A stretch of 64,000 bases of DNA from NCBI GenBank assembly GCA_016714815.1, contig JADKBZ010000022.1, positions 1 to 64,000 on the forward strand, read 5' to 3'. The translations under genes and the position numbers were made by a program. The notes under the pieces were generated by a model. The model had not been told where the DNA came from, made no database searches, and saw nothing but the letters and a program-made list of their open reading frames with translations. The stretch is from Holophagales bacterium. GTDB lineage: Bacteria; Acidobacteriota; Thermoanaerobaculia; UBA5066. Below are positions 25,746 through 34,459 of the stretch, piece by piece. Numbering within the stretch: the stretch's first letter is position 1; the number at the start of each line of letters is the position of its first letter.

Positions 25746-26624
25746 ATGACGATCGCGCGCATCGGGGTCATCGGAGCGGGGCAGATGGGGGCGGGGATTG
25801 CCCACGTGGCCGCGCTCGCAGGCAAGGACGTCGTCCTGGCGGACGTCTCCGTGGACCTCGCCGGCAAGGGTCTCGCCGTCGTCCGGAAGAACCTCGCCCG
25901 GCAGGTCGAGAAGGGGAAGGTCGCGGCCGAGGCGGCCGAAGCCGCCCTGGCGCGGATCGTCCCCTCCGGGGACGTCGCCGATTTCGCGGGAGCCGACCTC
26001 GTCGTCGAGGCGATCGTCGAGAACGAAGGGGTCAAGCGCGAGCTCTTCGCCCGCCTCGACGGGATCCTGAAGCCGGGCGCCATCCTGGCCTCGAACACCT
26101 CCTCGATCTCGATCACGCGCCTCGGCGCCGCGACGAAACGCCCCGAGAACGTCATCGGGATGCACTTCATGAACCCGGTGCCGGTGATGCAGCTGGTCGA
26201 GGTGATCCGCGGCATCGCGACCTCGGACGAGACGGCGGGGGCCGTCGTGGCCGCCGCGAAGGAGATGGGGAAGGTCCCGGTCGAGTGCCGCGACTTCCCC
26301 GGCTTCGTCTCGAACCGGGTCCTGATGCCGATGATCAACGAGGCGGTCTTCGCCGTTCACGAAGGGGTCGCCACGCCCGAGGCGGTCGACACCATCATGA
26401 AGCTCGGGATGAACCACCCGATGGGCCCGCTCACCCTCGCCGACTTCATCGGCCTCGACACCTGTCTCGCCATCCTCCGGGTCCTTCACCAGGGCCTCGG
26501 GGACGACAAGTACCGCCCCTGCCCGCTCCTCGTCCAGATGGTGGACGCGGGGTGGATGGGGAAGAAGGCCGGGCGCGGCTTCCACCGTTACTCGGCACCG
26601 GGCGGAGAGAAGGTTCCGGCTTGA
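25746..26624 (+). CDS. 3-hydroxyacyl-CoA (3-hydroxybutyryl-CoA) dehydrogenase
   Basis: A 292-residue NAD-dependent enzyme that interconverts 3-hydroxyacyl-CoA and 3-oxoacyl-CoA. The Rossmann motif is IGVIGAGQMGAGIAHVAALA. Catalytic and substrate residues are in NTSSISITRLGAAT and GMHFMNPVPVMQLVEVI, which carries the catalytic His. The C-terminal dimerisation domain has GFVSNRVLMPMINEAVF and MGPLTLADFIGLD. Length is that of a single-function short-chain enzyme, not a FadB fusion. It has a Shine-Dalgarno (GAGGAG) before the ATG. The next gene starts within its stop codon. Confidence 0.95.
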   Translation: MTIARIGVIGAGQMGAGIAHVAALAGKDVVLADVSVDLAGKGLAVVRKNLARQVEKGKVAAEAAEAALARIVPSGDVADFAGADLVVEAIVENEGVKRELFARLDGILKPGAILASNTSSISITRLGAATKRPENVIGMHFMNPVPVMQLVEVIRGIATSDETAGAVVAAAKEMGKVPVECRDFPGFVSNRVLMPMINEAVFAVHEGVATPEAVDTIMKLGMNHPMGPLTLADFIGLDTCLAILRVLHQGLGDDKYRPCPLLVQMVDAGWMGKKAGRGFHRYSAPGGEKVPA

Positions 26625-28483
26625 TCTGCCAGGTCTGCGGCGCGGCGAACGACCTCGACCAGGAGTTCTGCCGCAAGTGCCAGAACAAGCTCCTCGTCGT
26701 CTCCGGGTCGAGCGAGACGTACGACGAGGGGCCCTCGGGAGAGGGGATCTCCCTCGACGAGCACCTCCTCGAGCGGGTCTCCGTCCTGGAGGAGATCGTC
26801 AAGCGGAGCGCCGAGACGCTGAAGGTCCTCCTCGAAGGGTTCCACCGGCAGGAGAAGAACGGCTTCGTCATCCAGACGGGCCTCCTCGCCCTGAAGGACC
26901 TCCTCGAGCGGAAGGGGCTTCTCGTCGAGCAGGAGTTCGTGGAGCTCTGGGAAGGGCGCGTCGACCAGCACATGACGGTCCTCGAGAAGCGCGAGCGCTT
27001 CCTCGAGCGCAGGGAGCGGATCCTCGCCGAGCACAAGGGGGCGGGGCGCGAGCGGCTCGCCGACCTGCTCGGGGAGGCCGAGCTCGCGTTCTTCGCCCTC
27101 GACCCCGAGAAGGCGATGGGGATCCTCGAGGAGGCCTGGAAGGGCGACCGCGGAAACGCCGAGCTCGCGTTCTTCCTCGGGGAGAGCTGGTTCAACGACG
27201 GCGAGGCTGGGAAGGCCGCGACGGCCCTGAAGAACGTCCTCGAGCAGCGGCCTCAGCACTTCGAGGCCCTCGTCTATTCGGGCGTCCTGGAGAACGACCT
27301 CGGGCGGCCCGACAACGCGGTCGACTACCTCAAGCGGGCCCTCGCACTCCGGCCGGACGCCTTCCTCCCGGCCTTCGCGCTCGGGGCGATTCACGCCGGA
27401 GCGGGGCAGCTCGCGAAGGCCGAGACGCTCCTGAAGAGGGCGGTCCAGATCGAGGAAAACCCCCAGGCGCTCTCCCTCCTCGGGACGATCGCCTACGAGC
27501 GGGGGCGCCTCCGCGACGCCATCGACGCCCTCCAGCGGGCGGTCAAGCTCGACCCCGACGACGAGGACGGCCTGTTCCAGCTCGGTCTCTGCTATCTCGA
27601 CCGGGGGTGGACCCAGAAGGCGGCCGAGAGGTTCCTGGCGGCGCTCGAGCTGAACCCGAACCGGATCGAGCTGCAGGAGGCCAGGAAGCTCCTCGGCCCC
27701 GCCGGAGCCGGACCGCTCCCAGGGCTGTCCGGCGCAGCGGCCGATCGGGCCGGGCGCGCGGCGGCGCTCGCCGCCAAGGACCCTCACAAGGCGCTCGTCC
27801 TCTACCGGCGGGCGCTGAAGGCGGACCCCGAGAACCCGACCCTTCTGATCGCGTTCGCCCTCGTCTGCTCGACCGTCGGGCGGACGGTCGAGGCGGTGGC
27901 GACGACGAGGCGGGTCCTCGCGCAGAGGCCGGAGGAGCCGATTGCCGCGGCGGCCTGGGCCACCCTCCTCGAGGCGCTCCGCGCCGAGGGTAAGTTCCGC
28001 GAGGGAACCCAGGTGGCGGGGGAGATGCTCGAGGTGGTCACGTCGAACGCCGCGCGCTCGATCGGCTACTTTCAGCGTGCCGCGGCCCGGGCGGAGATGG
28101 GGGAGCAGCTCGACGAGGCGCTCGAAGACGCCGAAAGGGCCCTTCGCCTTTCGCCCCGCGACCTCCGGCAGTTCCCGCTGGCGGCCAAGGGCTGGGTCCA
28201 CTACAAGCGCAAGGAGTTCGCCCGGGCGGTGGAATGCCTGTCCCGAGCCGCCGAGCTGGGAGAGACCCCGACCGGCCTCGCGCACCTCGGCCTCGCCTAC
28301 CTGGCGGTGGGGGACGCGACCGCGGCCCGCAAGGCGTTCGACCGGGCGAAGCGCCGGGGCGGGCGTTCGACTGAGCGGCACGGTGGGCTGGAGTCCCGGA
28401 TGCTCGAGCAGATCCGGAGGAACCTGCACCTGACCGAGCGGGTCTCGAGCCGCCCGGCGCGCCGGAAGAGCCGGACGAGCTGA
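26621..28483 (+). CDS. Zinc-ribbon TPR-repeat protein
   Basis: A 620-residue protein of about ten or more TPR-like helical repeats. The TTG start at 26621 overlaps the stop of the preceding dehydrogenase (TTGA) and yields MICQVCGAANDLDQEFCRKC, a Cys4 zinc ribbon at the very N-terminus; any later start would remove it. A helical region follows (about 50-150, with many Glu/Arg). Repeats include AELAFFLGESWFNDGEAGKA, LVYSGVLENDLGRPDNAVDY and LFQLGLCYLDRGWTQKAAER. No enzyme domain is seen. It is probably a cytoplasmic scaffold or adaptor. Coupling to the dehydrogenase suggests co-expression, but a direct link is unproven. Confidence 0.85.
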   Translation: MICQVCGAANDLDQEFCRKCQNKLLVVSGSSETYDEGPSGEGISLDEHLLERVSVLEEIVKRSAETLKVLLEGFHRQEKNGFVIQTGLLALKDLLERKGLLVEQEFVELWEGRVDQHMTVLEKRERFLERRERILAEHKGAGRERLADLLGEAELAFFALDPEKAMGILEEAWKGDRGNAELAFFLGESWFNDGEAGKAATALKNVLEQRPQHFEALVYSGVLENDLGRPDNAVDYLKRALALRPDAFLPAFALGAIHAGAGQLAKAETLLKRAVQIEENPQALSLLGTIAYERGRLRDAIDALQRAVKLDPDDEDGLFQLGLCYLDRGWTQKAAERFLAALELNPNRIELQEARKLLGPAGAGPLPGLSGAAADRAGRAAALAAKDPHKALVLYRRALKADPENPTLLIAFALVCSTVGRTVEAVATTRRVLAQRPEEPIAAAAWATLLEALRAEGKFREGTQVAGEMLEVVTSNAARSIGYFQRAAARAEMGEQLDEALEDAERALRLSPRDLRQFPLAAKGWVHYKRKEFARAVECLSRAAELGETPTGLAHLGLAYLAVGDATAARKAFDRAKRRGGRSTERHGGLESRMLEQIRRNLHLTERVSSRPARRKSRTS

Positions 28484-28559
28484 CAGCGCCGGAAGCGGAA
28501 GAGGGGAACGGACGGGCGGACCCCTTCTTTTCGATTTTCGGTCCTCTGTCCGATTTCCC

Positions 28560-28622
28560 TTGACAGGGTTCCGGCGCTCTTCACAGAATCCCCCTCAGGA
28601 AAACATACCGAGTGTTCGGTAT
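28560..28622 (+). promoter_or_regulatory. Promoter with palindromic operator before the TonB receptor
   Basis: TTGACA at 28560-28565 is a perfect -35 box. CAGAAT at 28584-28589 is a fair -10 after 18 bases. The expected start point is just before a palindrome at 28605-28622: ATACCGA, four bases (GTGT), then TCGGTAT. Arms are perfect. A repressor bound here would block transcription. Palindromes of this form are typical for TetR-family regulators of fatty-acid or aromatic metabolism; the TetR gene at 41651 is one candidate. About 145 bases of leader separate it from the receptor start. Confidence 0.6.
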
Positions 28623-28766
28623 TTTCAAGAACGGGATTCGCGGACGGGATCCGGCAGGGCGCCTCGATGGAGCGGGAGCCGGAGGTTCGCATGTCTCGTT
28701 TTCTTCTCGCCTTGCAGACAGAAGGCTTTTCTGACCAAGGGCGCGTAGTCGCCCGGGAGGATTGAG

Positions 28767-31565
28767 ATGACGAGGCTGACCCGAACCCCCTTCCTGCGTG
28801 CCGTAGCCCTCTTCGGGGCCCTTCTCCTGCCGGTGCTGCCGTGGGCGGCTCCGGCGCCCGCGCAGACGTCGGACGCGATCGTCGAGGTCGACGTCGCCGA
28901 CGAGACGGGCGCCGTGCTCCCCGGCGTCTCGGTGGAGCTGAAGCGTGCCGAGACCGGCTTCGTCCGCACGTCCGTGACCTCCGCCAAGGGGTCGGCTCGC
29001 TTCGCGGCCGTTCCCGCGGCGTCCGGCTACGTCGCCAGGGTGGCGCTGCAGGGCTTCGAGCCGGTCGAGCAGGCGGTCACGCTCCGGATCGGCCAGACGG
29101 CCAAGCTCCGGATGGTCCTCCGCGCCAAGGCCATCGCCGAGGCGGTCACGGTCGTCGGCGAGGCGCCCGTCATGGACGTCTACAAGATCGACTCGTCCAC
29201 CAACATCGTCCCCGAGCAGATCAAGGACCTCCCCGTCATGAACCGCGAGTTCGAGAAGCTCGCCTTCATCGCGCCCGGCGTCCAGCGCGAGCGTGGGGAG
29301 TTCCGCTTCGTCACCGGCGGCCCGGTCATCGGCTCGGGCGGAAACGCGTCGCAGTCGACGATCCTCGTGGACGGCGTCGACTACACCGACCCCGCTCTCG
29401 GGCTCGCCAAGACCCGCGTCTCCCAGGACGCGATCGCCGAGTTCCGGGTCATCAACAGCCGTTTCGACTCGGAGGTCGGCGGCTCGTCGGGCGGCGCCCT
29501 CACCATCATCACCAAGAGCGGCACGAACGACTTCAAGGGAAGCCTCTTCGCCTTCTACCTTCCGGGCTCGACGATCGCCAAGGGCTACAACGAGCTCGAC
29601 TCGACCGTCGACAAGCGCCGGATCCAGGGCGGCGTGACCCTCGGCGGGCCGATCGTCAAGGACCGGACCCACTTCTTCCTCTCGGCCGAGTACGTCGACA
29701 ACGTCCGGCCGGCCCTCGTCCGCCCCGGCGGCGCCTTCGCCGTCACCGGCAAGGTCGACGCAGAGGATCCGTTCACCCAGGTCCTCGCCTTCGGCTCGGT
29801 CACCCACAGCATCACCGACTCCCAGAACCTTCTCGTCAAGGGCGACTATGAGCGCTTCCGCGAGGAGAACTTCCGCGTCGGCGGCATCCAGGACGTCTCC
29901 TACGGCCAGGAGCTCCAGCGGGACAACTACAACTTCACGGCGGGCCACACCTGGGTGGCCGGCGCCGCGACGACGAACGAGTTCCGGGCCCAGTTCGGCC
30001 ACCGCAAGTACTACGAGCCGATGAACTCGTCGGCCGTCGGTGACTGGTACTCCCTCGGGAACACGCTCCGCTCGGGCGGCAACATCCTCGGCGACCTCCT
30101 CGGCGAGGGCGACCAGTACGAGTTCCGCGACACGCTCTACCTGCACCTGGCGGGCAAGACCGGAACGCACGACGTCAAGGTCGGTGCCGGCTGGCAGCAC
30201 GTGAAGGACCGCTCGGTCATCGACACGTACCAGAACGGCGTCTTCCTCTGGCTCCTCGACAACAAGACCATCCCCTACGCCTATCTCTACGGCACGGGCT
30301 CGAGCGACGTCAGCATCCCGACGGACCGGATCGCCGCGTTCGTCCAGGACGACTGGCGCCCGATGAGCAACCTGACGGTGAGCCTCGGCGTCCGCTACGA
30401 CCTCGACACGAACGGGAACAACCCCGACTTCACCCACCCGCTCGTGCCGGTCGCGCGCGGCACGGACAAGAACAACTTCCAGCCCCGGATCGGCTTCTCC
30501 TGGGACGTCAAGAACGACGGCGCCCTCGTGGCGCGCGGCGGCTGGGGGATCTTCACGGGCCGCTACCTCCTCGTCCCCTCCTTCACCGAGCTCCAGCAGA
30601 ACGGCGTCACCGGCCGCAAGCTGACGACGCGCTTCAACGGGGCCCTGATCGGCCTCCCCGCCTTCGCCCTCGACCCGAAGAACCCGACCACGACGGGCCT
30701 TCCGCTCGCCCAGGCCATCACCCTCATCGACGACACGCTCGACGCGCCGGAGGCCAACCAGACGAGCCTCGGCCTGACGGCCCGGATCGGACAGACCGGG
30801 CTCTTCGTCGACGTCGAGGGGATCTACGCCAAGGGGACGAAGGAGATCCTCAACCGCGACGTCAACTTCAACGGCAACTCGAACCCGACGCGCCCGAACA
30901 AGTCGTACTCGAACATCAACACCTACACGAACGACGGGCACTCGACGTACAAGGCCCTCACGGTCGCCCTCAACGGCAACCTGAAGGGCGGCCACCTCGT
31001 CACGAGCTCGGTCACCTTCGCCGACAAGAAGAACCTCAACGACGACTTCAGCCCCGAGTACCCCACGGGCTACCCGAACGACCCGGCGAACATCGAGGGG
31101 GAGTGGGGCCGCGGCCGCTCGACCGAGAAGCTCCGGTTCATCCTCTCGGGCGTCTTCCGGCTCCCGCTCCAGTTCACCGTCGCGCCGATCTTCCAGTACG
31201 GCTCCGGCCAGCCCTGGACGCACCGCCTCGGGTACGACTGGAACGGCGACGGCTTCAACTCCGACCGGCCCGTGGGCGTCGACCGCTTCGGCGAGGACGG
31301 CCCGTGCTACCGCCGCTTCGACCTCCGGCTCTCCAAGAGCTTCGCGTTCGGCAACGGCTTCGCGCTCGAGGCGATCGCCGAAGTGTTCAACGCTTTCAAC
31401 ACCATCAACTACGACGTCGCCTCGGTGGACGGTGCCGAGTACCTGCGCGGGACCTCGCTCACGGCCCCGAGCCCGGCGAACCTGAACCCGAACTACGGCG
31501 CCTACACCCGCTCGATCGCCGAGGACTCCCGCAGGGTCCAGTTCGGCCTCCGGCTGGCCTTCTAG
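28767..31565 (+). CDS. TonB-dependent outer-membrane receptor
   Basis: A 932-residue outer-membrane protein. It has a signal peptide (about 1-33, ending PAPAQ) and a carboxypeptidase-regulatory-like Ig domain (about 36-115, VDVADETGAVLPGVSVELKR). The plug follows (about 125-260), with DLPVMNREFEKLAFIAPGV, ILVDGVDYTDPALG and SSGGALTIITKSGTNDFKGS, and then a 22-strand-type barrel to the last residue, a Phe in QFGLRLAF. The C-terminal aromatic is the usual barrel-assembly signal. It imports an unknown large substrate, often a carbohydrate, peptide or lipid-like compound in this subgroup. It precedes the acyl-processing genes and follows a regulated promoter, so its cargo may be their substrate. 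Confidence 0.93.
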   Translation: MTRLTRTPFLRAVALFGALLLPVLPWAAPAPAQTSDAIVEVDVADETGAVLPGVSVELKRAETGFVRTSVTSAKGSARFAAVPAASGYVARVALQGFEPVEQAVTLRIGQTAKLRMVLRAKAIAEAVTVVGEAPVMDVYKIDSSTNIVPEQIKDLPVMNREFEKLAFIAPGVQRERGEFRFVTGGPVIGSGGNASQSTILVDGVDYTDPALGLAKTRVSQDAIAEFRVINSRFDSEVGGSSGGALTIITKSGTNDFKGSLFAFYLPGSTIAKGYNELDSTVDKRRIQGGVTLGGPIVKDRTHFFLSAEYVDNVRPALVRPGGAFAVTGKVDAEDPFTQVLAFGSVTHSITDSQNLLVKGDYERFREENFRVGGIQDVSYGQELQRDNYNFTAGHTWVAGAATTNEFRAQFGHRKYYEPMNSSAVGDWYSLGNTLRSGGNILGDLLGEGDQYEFRDTLYLHLAGKTGTHDVKVGAGWQHVKDRSVIDTYQNGVFLWLLDNKTIPYAYLYGTGSSDVSIPTDRIAAFVQDDWRPMSNLTVSLGVRYDLDTNGNNPDFTHPLVPVARGTDKNNFQPRIGFSWDVKNDGALVARGGWGIFTGRYLLVPSFTELQQNGVTGRKLTTRFNGALIGLPAFALDPKNPTTTGLPLAQAITLIDDTLDAPEANQTSLGLTARIGQTGLFVDVEGIYAKGTKEILNRDVNFNGNSNPTRPNKSYSNINTYTNDGHSTYKALTVALNGNLKGGHLVTSSVTFADKKNLNDDFSPEYPTGYPNDPANIEGEWGRGRSTEKLRFILSGVFRLPLQFTVAPIFQYGSGQPWTHRLGYDWNGDGFNSDRPVGVDRFGEDGPCYRRFDLRLSKSFAFGNGFALEAIAEVFNAFNTINYDVASVDGAEYLRGTSLTAPSPANLNPNYGAYTRSIAEDSRRVQFGLRLAF

Positions 31566-31577
31566 TCGTCCCGAATC

Positions 31578-31608
31578 GTCCGGCGGGCGGGCACCCCGCC
31601 CGCCGGAC
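31578..31608. repeat. Perfect 14-bp hairpin between receptor and SDR genes
   Basis: GTCCGGCGGGCGGG (31578-31591) pairs fully with its complement at 31595-31608 across a 3-base loop. No T run follows, so it is not a classical terminator; it may stabilise or attenuate the transcript between the receptor and the acyl genes. The core CCGGCGGG recurs in the hairpin at 38101-38121. Confidence 0.65.
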
Positions 31609-31673
31609 CCCCGCCCCGCCCCTGGCGGGGCCACCGCCGCGGCCACGGAGCCTGCGGAAGGAGAAGTGTTGCC

Positions 31674-32456
31674 ATGAGCATCGAAACAGGACTCGCCGGA
31701 CGCTCGGTCATCGTCACCGGTGCGGCCGCCGGAATCGGACGCGCCACGGCCCTGAGGTTCGCGAAGGAAGGGGCGAAGGTCGCCGCCTGGGACGTCGCGG
31801 ACGCCACGACCCTCGTCGACGAGCTGAAGGCCGCGGGGGCCGCCGACGCTTCCGCCGCGAAGGTGAACGTTGCCGACCCGGCGTCCGTCGCGGCGGCCGT
31901 CGCCGAGGTGATCGATAAGTGGGGACGCGTCGACGTCCTCGTCAACAACGCCGGGATCGTCCGGGACGCCCAGCTCGTCAAGTACAAGGACGGCGCCGTC
32001 GTCGCCACGATGACCGACGAGCAGTGGGACGCCGTGATCGCCGTGAACCTCAAGGGGGTCTTCCTCTGCACCCGGGCCGTGACGCCGCACATGATCGCCG
32101 CGGGAGGCGGCGTCGTCCTGAACGCCTCCTCGGTCGTCGGCCTCTACGGAAACTTCGGGCAGACGAACTACGTCGCCACCAAGGCCGGCGTCATCGGGAT
32201 GACGCAGACCTGGGCGCGCGAGCTCGGCAAGTTCCGGATCCGCGTGAACGCGGTCTGCCCGGGCTTCGTCGCGACCGAGATCCTCAAGGCGATGCCCGCC
32301 AAGGTCCTCGAGGGGATGGTCGCCCACACGCCGATCGGCCGGATGGGCGAGCCCGAGGACATCGCGAACGCCTACGTCTGGCTCGCCTCCGACCAGGCGG
32401 GATTCGTCCACGGCGCCGTCCTCTCCGTCGACGGCGGCCTCGTCACGGGCACGTAG
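31674..32456 (+). CDS. Short-chain dehydrogenase/reductase, FabG-like
   Basis: A 260-residue NAD(P)H-dependent oxidoreductase. The nucleotide motif is TGAAAGIGRATALRFAKEG, the structural motif is VLVNNAGIVRD, and the catalytic Ser, Tyr and Lys are in LNASSVVGLYGNFGQTNY followed by VATKAG. The C-terminal PGFVATEI and GAVLSVDGGLVTG are as in 3-oxoacyl-ACP/CoA reductases. It probably reduces or oxidises a 3-oxo/3-hydroxyacyl group in the acyl pathway encoded around it. Its stop is 10 bases before the KAS III-like gene. The substrate is unknown; FabG-type enzymes are often misassigned to fatty-acid synthesis. Confidence 0.92.
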   Translation: MSIETGLAGRSVIVTGAAAGIGRATALRFAKEGAKVAAWDVADATTLVDELKAAGAADASAAKVNVADPASVAAAVAEVIDKWGRVDVLVNNAGIVRDAQLVKYKDGAVVATMTDEQWDAVIAVNLKGVFLCTRAVTPHMIAAGGGVVLNASSVVGLYGNFGQTNYVATKAGVIGMTQTWARELGKFRIRVNAVCPGFVATEILKAMPAKVLEGMVAHTPIGRMGEPEDIANAYVWLASDQAGFVHGAVLSVDGGLVTGT

Positions 32457-32466
32457 GAAGGCCGGC

Positions 32467-33459
32467 ATGGCTCGCTACGCGCGCATCGCCTCGACCGGCC
32501 GGTTCGTGCCGCCGATCGAGGTCCCCAACTCGGTCCTGAAGGCCCGCTGGCCCCAGTTCCCCGACTTCGTCGACAAGATGGAGGCGTCGAGCGGGATCCG
32601 CACCCGCTTCTACGCCCCGGAGGAGTGGGCCACCTCCGACGTGGCGCTCCCCGCGGCGCAGCAGGCGATCGAGAGGGCCGGCCTCACCGCGGAAGACGTC
32701 GATCTGATCATCCTCGGCACCGACTCTCCCGACTACGTCACCCCGGCGACGTCGGTCGTCCTCCAGCACAAGCTCGGCGCGAAGAACGCGGGGACGTTCG
32801 ACGTCGGCTGCGCCTGCGCGTCGTTCCCGACCGGCCTCGCCGCGGCAGCCGGCCTCATCGCGACGAATCCGGCCCTGAAGAACGTCCTCGTCGTCGGCGT
32901 CTACCTGATGCACAAGCTCGCCGACCCGAACGACCCGATGGTCTTCTTCTACGGCGACGGTGCCGGCGCGGCGATCCTCCAGGCGGGCGACGAGCCCGGC
33001 TTCATCAACTCGGCGATGCAGGCCGGCGGCGAGTACGCCAAGCACTGGGGCATCTTCGCGGGCGGCACGGCCGAGCCGGCGACGGCCGAGAACGTGGCCT
33101 CCGGCCGGACGATGGTCAAGATGGCCGAGCGCTACCCGCCCGAGATCAACCACGAGGGGTGGCCCCGCCTCGCGAGGCGCCTCGCGAAAGAGGGCGGCTT
33201 CAGCTTCGCCGACGTCGACCAGATCATCTTCACCCAGGTGCGCAAACCCTCCATCGACCTCGTCATGGAAGACCTCGGGATCCCGGTCGAGAAGGCCCAC
33301 ACGATCATGGAGAAGTGGGGCTACACCGGCTCGGCCTGTATTCCGATGGCCCTCGACGACGCCCTCGAGCTGGGGAAGGTGAAAAAGGGCGACCTCGTCG
33401 TCATGATCGGCTCCGGCGTCGGGTACAACCAGGCCGGCGTCGCCTTCCGGATGACCTGA
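32467..33459 (+). CDS. KAS III-fold enzyme lacking catalytic His and Asn
   Basis: A 330-residue thiolase-superfamily protein that aligns end to end with 3-oxoacyl-ACP synthase III. The nucleophile Cys117 is present (FDVGCACASFPTGL). An ungapped alignment with E. coli FabH, from memory, puts Thr256 where His244 of PHQAN should be (here FTQVRK) and Tyr286 where Asn274 of HGNTSAAS should be (here WGYTGSAC). These two residues drive decarboxylative condensation, so this protein probably performs another reaction on an acyl-Cys intermediate, such as acyl transfer, hydrolysis or non-decarboxylative condensation. The C-terminus GDLVVMIGSGVGYNQAGVAF is normal. It sits between the SDR and the first hydrolase in one transcript. 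Confidence 0.88.
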   Translation: MARYARIASTGRFVPPIEVPNSVLKARWPQFPDFVDKMEASSGIRTRFYAPEEWATSDVALPAAQQAIERAGLTAEDVDLIILGTDSPDYVTPATSVVLQHKLGAKNAGTFDVGCACASFPTGLAAAAGLIATNPALKNVLVVGVYLMHKLADPNDPMVFFYGDGAGAAILQAGDEPGFINSAMQAGGEYAKHWGIFAGGTAEPATAENVASGRTMVKMAERYPPEINHEGWPRLARRLAKEGGFSFADVDQIIFTQVRKPSIDLVMEDLGIPVEKAHTIMEKWGYTGSACIPMALDDALELGKVKKGDLVVMIGSGVGYNQAGVAFRMT

Positions 33460-33490
33460 GACCCGCCGGCCGCGGCGTGGAGGTGAACAG

Positions 33491-34459
33491 ATGAACCGGC
33501 CCGTGAAACTCCTCCTCGCCGCGGTCCTCTTCCTGATCCTGGCGGGGATCGTCGTCCTGCTCATCGCGCGGATGCGCCCGCTCGCCATGTACGCCGCGTC
33601 CGGGCGCCGGGCGCTCCTCTCCGCGGGACTGTCGAAGTCCGCGGTGCCGTCCCCGGCGGGCCCGCAGACTTTCTTCCGCGGAGGAAGCGGCCCCGTCCTC
33701 GTCCTCCTCCACGGGGCGGGAGACCAGGCGGCCGCCTGGTCGATCGTCGCCCCGAAGCTCCTTCCGGGGCACACGCTCGTCATTCCCGATCTCGCCGGGC
33801 ACGGCGACAGCGCACCGGAGATAGGGCCGCTCCCCGTCGAGACCCTCCTCGCGGGTCTTTCGGCCGTCCTCGACGAAACCGTGCCGAAGGAGCCCGTGAC
33901 GATCGTCGGGAACTCCCTCGGCGCGTGGCTCGCGACTCTCTGGGCTAAGGACCACCCGGAGCGCGTCGAGCGGATCGTCCTGGTCAACGGCGGCCCGCTG
34001 AAGCACGTGGCGGAAGGGCTGACGCTCCAGCCGAAGAACCGGGCCGAGGCGCGCAAGGCCGTCGATGCCCTGCGCGATCCCGGGTCGATCCGGGTCCCCG
34101 ACTTCGTCCTCGACGACGTCGTCCGGGAAGCCGCGAAGGGGCCGATCGCCCGGCTGGCGGCCGCGAGCGAAGGGATGGAAAAGTTCGTCCTCGACGGGCG
34201 CCTCGCCGAGGTGACAGTTCCGGTCGAGATCGTCTGGGGCGTCTCGGACCGGATGATGCCGCTCTCCTACGCGGAGGCGATGCTCGCCGGGCTGCCGCGC
34301 ACCCGGCTGACGCAGCTGCCGGGGTGCGGGCACGTTCCCCAGCAGGAGTGTCCGGCGGCCTTCGTGGAGGCCCTGCAGAAGCTTCTCGGCGGGCCACCGC
34401 CCGAGGCGGCCCCCGCAACCGTTCCACCCTCTCCTTCCGGTTCCGGAGTCGCTCCGTGA
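33491..34459 (+). CDS. Membrane-anchored alpha/beta-hydrolase (first of three)
   Basis: A 322-residue hydrolase with an N-terminal membrane helix (VKLLLAAVLFLILAGIVVLL), so the domain lies at the membrane, probably on the periplasmic side. The core reads VLVLLHGAGDQAAAW (oxyanion loop), VGNSLGAWLATLWA (nucleophile Ser), VWGVSDRMMP (acid) and LPGCGHVPQQE (His). The triad is complete. The Pro-rich C-terminal tail overlaps the start of the ligase gene by four bases, so translation is coupled. It could cleave an ester, thioester or lactone that enters through the TonB receptor. Confidence 0.88.
   Translation: MNRPVKLLLAAVLFLILAGIVVLLIARMRPLAMYAASGRRALLSAGLSKSAVPSPAGPQTFFRGGSGPVLVLLHGAGDQAAAWSIVAPKLLPGHTLVIPDLAGHGDSAPEIGPLPVETLLAGLSAVLDETVPKEPVTIVGNSLGAWLATLWAKDHPERVERIVLVNGGPLKHVAEGLTLQPKNRAEARKAVDALRDPGSIRVPDFVLDDVVREAAKGPIARLAAASEGMEKFVLDGRLAEVTVPVEIVWGVSDRMMPLSYAEAMLAGLPRTRLTQLPGCGHVPQQECPAAFVEALQKLLGGPPPEAAPATVPPSPSGSGVAP

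Noticed and set aside
28581..32468. A 1295-codon open frame antisense to the TonB receptor and SDR genes
   Set aside because: It is a shadow of very GC-rich coding DNA on the plus strand; its product is a low-complexity Arg/Glu/Asp/Val string without motifs.
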